A stretch of 64,000 nt of DNA from JAUNBN01 sp036645935 (GTDB taxonomy: Bacteria > Bacillota > Clostridia > Oscillospirales > Ruminococcaceae), in assembly GCA_036645935.1 (NCBI GenBank), contig JAVXNE010000006.1:1-64000 (forward strand). Reading direction: 5' to 3'. The notes beneath the pieces were generated by a model. The model saw only the letters and a list, made by a program, of their open reading frames with translations, was not told where the DNA came from and searched no databases. The position numbers and the translations under genes were made by a program. Numbering within the stretch: the first letter of the stretch is position 1; each line of letters opens with the position of its first letter. Positions 60,650 through 64,000 of this stretch are shown one piece after another.

Positions 60650-61474
60650 TTACAGATTGGATGACGCTTTTATCGCATCCTGCATCATCTTGGTGAAATC
60701 GTCAACTGTCAGCGTTGCGAGACCCGCATTGAGCGCGTCAAGCAGTTCGGTATTGCCCTTTTTGACCGAGATTCCTATGTTGATCTCCTCTTCAGAAACT
60801 GCAAAATCGCCGTCGGAGAGATTGAGCGTGACCATGTTGGGGTATACGGCCGCTGCGCCGAGCGCTGTCGGCTCGTCGGTCACAACGAGGTTCACCTTTC
60901 CGGAATCGAGAGCTATGAGCATGGTGGGAGCGCTCTCCATTGCGGGCTTTATTTCGGCGTTCTTGATCTGTGGCAGGCAGACATCATACCAAACTGTGTT
61001 GAGCTGTGAGGTGCAGACCGCGCCCTCAAGCTCTGCCACAGACTTTGCGTTTTCAAAAGGAGAGCCCTTTGTTGTGACCGCCACTATCGACGCGTAGTAG
61101 TAGGGGGTCGTGAAATCAACGCTCTCAAGTCTCTCTGCCGTTATCGATTGACCGGCAATGACGCAGTCGATTGTTCCCGACTGCACCGCTATCGGCAGAC
61201 TGTCCCAGTCTATCTTGTAGATTTCGAGCTCGTATCCCATCTTGTCCGCAAGATATTGTGCCATCATGACGTCGTAGCCATATGCATAATCGGAACTGTC
61301 TTTAATAGGAACCGCTCCGTTCACGTCGCTCGACTGCGCCCAGTTGTATGGCGCATATCCGCATTCCATGCCAACACGCAGAACCTTCTTGTCTGAATCC
61401 GAACCGGATTTACCGCATGAGACAAAACTCAGGGTTAGCAAGAGCACAAGTACAATTGCAAGTGTTTTTTTCAT
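60650..61474 (-). CDS. Lysine (riboswitch-linked) ABC transporter binding lipoprotein
   Basis: A 274-residue family 3 solute-binding protein. The signal ends in lipobox-like SFVSC (Cys20). Domain marks: LRVGMECGYAPYNWAQ, YAYGYDVMMAQYLADKMGYE, VQSGTIDCVIAGQSITAERL. ATG follows GGAGG. It is the first gene after the lysine riboswitch, so lysine (or a close basic amino acid) is the predicted ligand. Confidence 0.93.
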   Translation of the reverse strand: MKKTLAIVLVLLLTLSFVSCGKSGSDSDKKVLRVGMECGYAPYNWAQSSDVNGAVPIKDSSDYAYGYDVMMAQYLADKMGYELEIYKIDWDSLPIAVQSGTIDCVIAGQSITAERLESVDFTTPYYYASIVAVTTKGSPFENAKSVAELEGAVCTSQLNTVWYDVCLPQIKNAEIKPAMESAPTMLIALDSGKVNLVVTDEPTALGAAAVYPNMVTLNLSDGDFAVSEEEINIGISVKKGNTELLDALNAGLATLTVDDFTKMMQDAIKASSNL

Positions 61475-61515
61475 TTCTCGAAATTCCTCCGTTTGTTTTA
61501 TGAGTCAATTACAAT

Positions 61516-61557
61516 AAAAACGCCATGAACATTTCACCTCACGTGAAACTCCATGGC
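61516..61557 (-). terminator. Riboswitch expression-platform terminator
   Basis: On the minus strand GCCATGGAGTTTCAC pairs with GGTGAAATGTTCATGGC, followed by GTTTTTATTG. It lies between the lysine aptamer and the first gene, so lysine binding should favour termination. Confidence 0.87.
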
Positions 61558-61589
61558 TGGTACGACAAAAGGCTTTCGGCCTCTCTGCC

Positions 61590-61757
61590 AATGATAGCGC
61601 TCCACATAAAGTGACAGTGCGGCGGATATTATCCCCCGTCCCAGCGCGACACGGCTTTAAGCACCGCCCCTCACTTCGGCAACAATCCCTTTGGCGGTCG
61701 CAGGCGCTTAAAGCCCTTTTGCGACACGCTACTCTTGATTATTGCGCCTCTACCATT
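61590..61757 (-). ncRNA. Lysine riboswitch (L box)
   Basis: A 168-nt aptamer on the minus strand. P1 is formed by AATGGTAG at the 5' end and CTATCATT at the 3' end (eight pairs). Conserved blocks in order: GTAGAGGCGC, CAAGAGTA, AAAGGGATTGTTGCCGAAG, CTGGGAC and CACTGTCA, then GTGGAGCGCTATC. These match the lysine riboswitch consensus as in B. subtilis lysC. It controls the ABC transporter genes below through the terminator at 61516-61557. Confidence 0.93.
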
Positions 61758-61811
61758 GTTTTCGCCGCCCGAGGGCGGTCAAAACAACAATACAATATTC
61801 ATTTGACAACA

Positions 61812-61840
61812 ACCATACGCTTTATGCCCCGGTTTGTCAA
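61812..61840 (-). promoter_or_regulatory. Promoter of the riboswitch-controlled operon
   Basis: On the minus strand TTGACA (61840-61835), 17 bases, TATGGT (61817-61812). The start of transcription would be about 50 bases before the aptamer; a GACCGCC...GGGCGGC hairpin occupies part of that interval. Confidence 0.68.
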
Positions 61841-62052
61841 GCCCCATTTCCAACTGTATTGCAAATCGCAGACATCATATCGGCGTATAAGGTTGTCTTT
61901 GCACTGCACGCGCCACGCGCAGCGCACAGATACGGGTATCATCGACCCATGCAGCGCTGTTTAACGGACACCGCGAAAGGTAAACCCCTGGATAACACAA
62001 TCGCATAATTTGCGGTTCCCGCTTCGCGTTTGTGGTTTTATCGCGCACGGCC

Positions 62053-62081
62053 TCGACAAATCGCGATTATGTAGCTATAAT
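62053..62081 (+). promoter_or_regulatory. Promoter of metG
   Basis: TCGACA at 62053-62058, 17 bases, perfect TATAAT at 62076-62081. The leader of about 35 bases is too short for a T-box. Confidence 0.68.
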
Positions 62082-62122
62082 ATTAAGGCCAGCGGCTCTG
62101 TATTCGAAAGGATGACGATAAA

Positions 62123-64000
62123 ATGGACAAAAAAACTTTTTACATCACAACACCTATCTACTACCCTTCAGGCAAGCTGCACATCGGTCACAGCTACACG
62201 ACCGTCGCGGCCGACACTGTGGCGAGGTTCAAACGAATGCAGGGTTACGATGTGATGTTTCTCACCGGCACCGACGAGCATGGACAAAAAATAGAGGACA
62301 AGGCGCGTGAGGCCGGCGTCGCTCCTAAAAAATACGTCGACGACATCGTCGAAACGATAAAGAAACTATGGAAGCTGATGAACATCAGCTATGACCGTTT
62401 TATCCGCACAACCGACGACTACCATGAGGAGTCGGTTCGGAAAATTTTCAGACAGCTTTACGACAAGGGCGACATATATAAGGGAGAATACAAGGGGCTT
62501 TACTGCAAGCCGTGCGAGTCGTTCTGGACTGAGAGTCAACTTGTGGACGGCAAGTGCCCTGACTGCGGCCGCGCCGTTGTCGAAGCGCGCGAAGAGGCCT
62601 ATTTCTTCCGCCTTTCCAATTACGCTGACCGCCTGCTTCAGCTCTATGCGGACAAACCGGAGTTTTTGCAGCCCGCCTCACGTCTTAACGAAATGAAGGC
62701 TTTCATCAACCAAGGGCTGGAGGATTTGTGTGTTTCCCGCACCTCATTCACATGGGGCGTGCCCGTCGATTTCGATCCCGGGCACATCGTATATGTGTGG
62801 GTAGACGCGCTTTCCAACTATATAACCGCGCTCGGGTACGACAACGAACGCTATCAGGACTTCGACAAATACTGGCCCGCCGACGTTCATCTCATGGCAA
62901 AGGAGATCGTCCGATTCCATTCAGTCATCTGGCCCGCGCTGCTGATGGCGCTCGAGCTACCGCTGCCGAAAAAGGTTTTCGGGCATGGCTGGCTGCTTCT
63001 TGATTCAGGCAAAATGAGCAAGAGCAAGGGCAATGTAGTCGATCCGGTCGTGCTGTGCGAGCGCTACGGAGTTGACGCCATACGCTACTATCTCATGCGG
63101 GAGATTCCGTTTGGACATGACGGTGTTTTTTCAAATGAAGGTCTCATCACGAGAATAAATTCAGATCTTGCAAACGATCTCGGCAATCTGCTCTCCCGCA
63201 CCGTTTCGATGGTCGAGAAGTATTTCGACGGCACCCTGCCGGTCGAGCGGCGGCAAGAACCGATTGATTCAGAGATTATTTCGATGTGCGATTCGCTATA
63301 CGCCACGGTCTCCGACTGCATCGACAAGCTGCTGCTGCCAACCGCTCTCACCGAAATCATGAAGCTCGTTTCGAGAGCAAACAAATACATCGATGAAACC
63401 GCGCCGTGGATTCTCGCGAAGGACAGCGCAAACCGCGCGCGTCTTGCGAGCGTCATGTACAACCTCTGTGAGGCTCTGCGCTGTGTCTCGATAGTGCTCT
63501 CCCCCTTCATGCCGTCCACCGCCCCAAAGATACAACTGCAAATTGGTGCAGCGCCCGACATCTGCACTCTTGATTCGTGCGTCTACGGCAAACTGCCCAC
63601 AGCACTCACCGTTACAAAGGGCGACGCTCTTTTCCCTCGTATCGACGTTGAGGCAGAGCTCTCGAATCTTGACAAAGAACACGGCTCCCCGACTCATGGT
63701 GCTGCGGGAATCGAACATCTTCCGGAAATCACATATGACGACTTTATGAAAACAGAGCTGCGTGTCTGCCGTGTGCTCGCATGTGAAAAAGTTGAAAAGG
63801 CAGACAAACTGCTCAAGTTTACTCTGTTTGACGGAGAGCGCGAGAGGACAGTGCTCTCAGGTATAGCGCAGTGGTACGTTCCCACCGATCTCGTGGGGAA
63901 AAAGGTCGCTGTGGTGTGCAATCTCGCACCCGCAAAGATTCGCGGCATAATGAGCGAGGGCATGATACTCTCGGGAGATATTGGTGACGCCGCAAAGGTC
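62123..64000 (+). CDS. metG: Methionyl-tRNA synthetase, 3' end outside window
   Basis: 626 codons visible. ATG 62123 follows AAAGGATG. The class I signature HIGH is in PSGKLHIGHSYTT, the KMSKS loop in DSGKMSKSKGNVVDP, and the zinc knuckle in YCKPCESFW with KCPDCGRAV (one knuckle, MetG1 type with C-x2-C twice). The anticodon-binding helical domain follows (residues about 390-520), and a C-terminal tRNA-binding OB domain starts ITYDDFMKTELRVCRVLACE and continues past the window edge. It charges tRNA-Met for initiation and elongation. Confidence 0.97.
   Translation, partial: MDKKTFYITTPIYYPSGKLHIGHSYTTVAADTVARFKRMQGYDVMFLTGTDEHGQKIEDKAREAGVAPKKYVDDIVETIKKLWKLMNISYDRFIRTTDDYHEESVRKIFRQLYDKGDIYKGEYKGLYCKPCESFWTESQLVDGKCPDCGRAVVEAREEAYFFRLSNYADRLLQLYADKPEFLQPASRLNEMKAFINQGLEDLCVSRTSFTWGVPVDFDPGHIVYVWVDALSNYITALGYDNERYQDFDKYWPADVHLMAKEIVRFHSVIWPALLMALELPLPKKVFGHGWLLLDSGKMSKSKGNVVDPVVLCERYGVDAIRYYLMREIPFGHDGVFSNEGLITRINSDLANDLGNLLSRTVSMVEKYFDGTLPVERRQEPIDSEIISMCDSLYATVSDCIDKLLLPTALTEIMKLVSRANKYIDETAPWILAKDSANRARLASVMYNLCEALRCVSIVLSPFMPSTAPKIQLQIGAAPDICTLDSCVYGKLPTALTVTKGDALFPRIDVEAELSNLDKEHGSPTHGAAGIEHLPEITYDDFMKTELRVCRVLACEKVEKADKLLKFTLFDGERERTVLSGIAQWYVPTDLVGKKVAVVCNLAPAKIRGIMSEGMILSGDIGDAAKV

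Noticed and set aside
61475..61800. Glycine riboswitch or T-box in the leader of the amino-acid transporter
   Set aside because: No T-box sequence and no tandem glycine aptamer; the blocks match the lysine aptamer instead.
62041..62122. T-box for metG
   Set aside because: The promoter lies only about 40 bases before the start codon, leaving no room.
1..64000. CRISPR array, rRNA operon, prophage structural genes
   Set aside because: No regularly spaced direct repeats, rRNA segments or capsid/tail motifs were seen.

Overview
The window looks like chromosomal DNA from an anaerobic, spore-forming member of the Clostridia, probably Oscillospirales/Ruminococcaceae-like (a guess from gene content). 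The evidence is an adjacent spoIIGA-sigE pair, Gram-positive Shine-Dalgarno sites, a CIRCE-like element upstream of clpB, a lysine riboswitch, and an oxygen-sensitive operon of 2-hydroxyacyl-CoA dehydratase-type and acetyl-CoA-synthase-like proteins.

Positions 1 to about 14,060 form an AT-rich accessory island. Its left part, all on the minus strand, holds decaying mobile-element genes: two tandem serine recombinases (the longer has lost its catalytic serine), a small companion protein, a frameshifted unknown gene, an HNH protein and a damaged tyrosine-recombinase-like gene. To the right is a phase-variable type I restriction-modification locus: XRE regulator, hsdM, hsdS, a tyrosine recombinase, a second hsdS truncated by an inverted cassette, and hsdR. 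Four copies of a 15-bp site flank the two exchangeable target-recognition cassettes. The island ends with a degraded Y1 (REP/IS200-type) transposase between inverted repeats.

Positions 14,068 to 40,400 are core-like: deoC, an AraC-type regulator, tRNA-Ala, a YhhN protein, a secreted InlB-repeat protein, a polar amino-acid ABC transporter, a complete livJHMGF transporter, clpB, sigE-spoIIGA, an EF-G-like protein without canonical GTPase residues, a degenerate P-type-ATPase-like membrane protein, rlmB and an OGG-type glycosylase.

Positions 40,980 to 48,870 hold one seven-gene operon with its own promoter, a leader terminator and a final terminator. It encodes a CooC-like ATPase, two 2-hydroxyacyl-CoA-dehydratase-like subunits and their activase, a 51-residue membrane protein, a CO-dehydrogenase/acetyl-CoA-synthase-beta-like protein and a long old-yellow-enzyme reductase. 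This is the best candidate for an undescribed metabolic system. Next come two RsgI-like proteins around an ECF sigma factor, a GNAT enzyme, a TPR-like membrane protein, a serine hydrolase, a DUF2142 membrane protein and an HD phosphohydrolase. The window closes with a second amino-acid ABC transporter, made a lysine transporter by its riboswitch, and the 5' part of metG.
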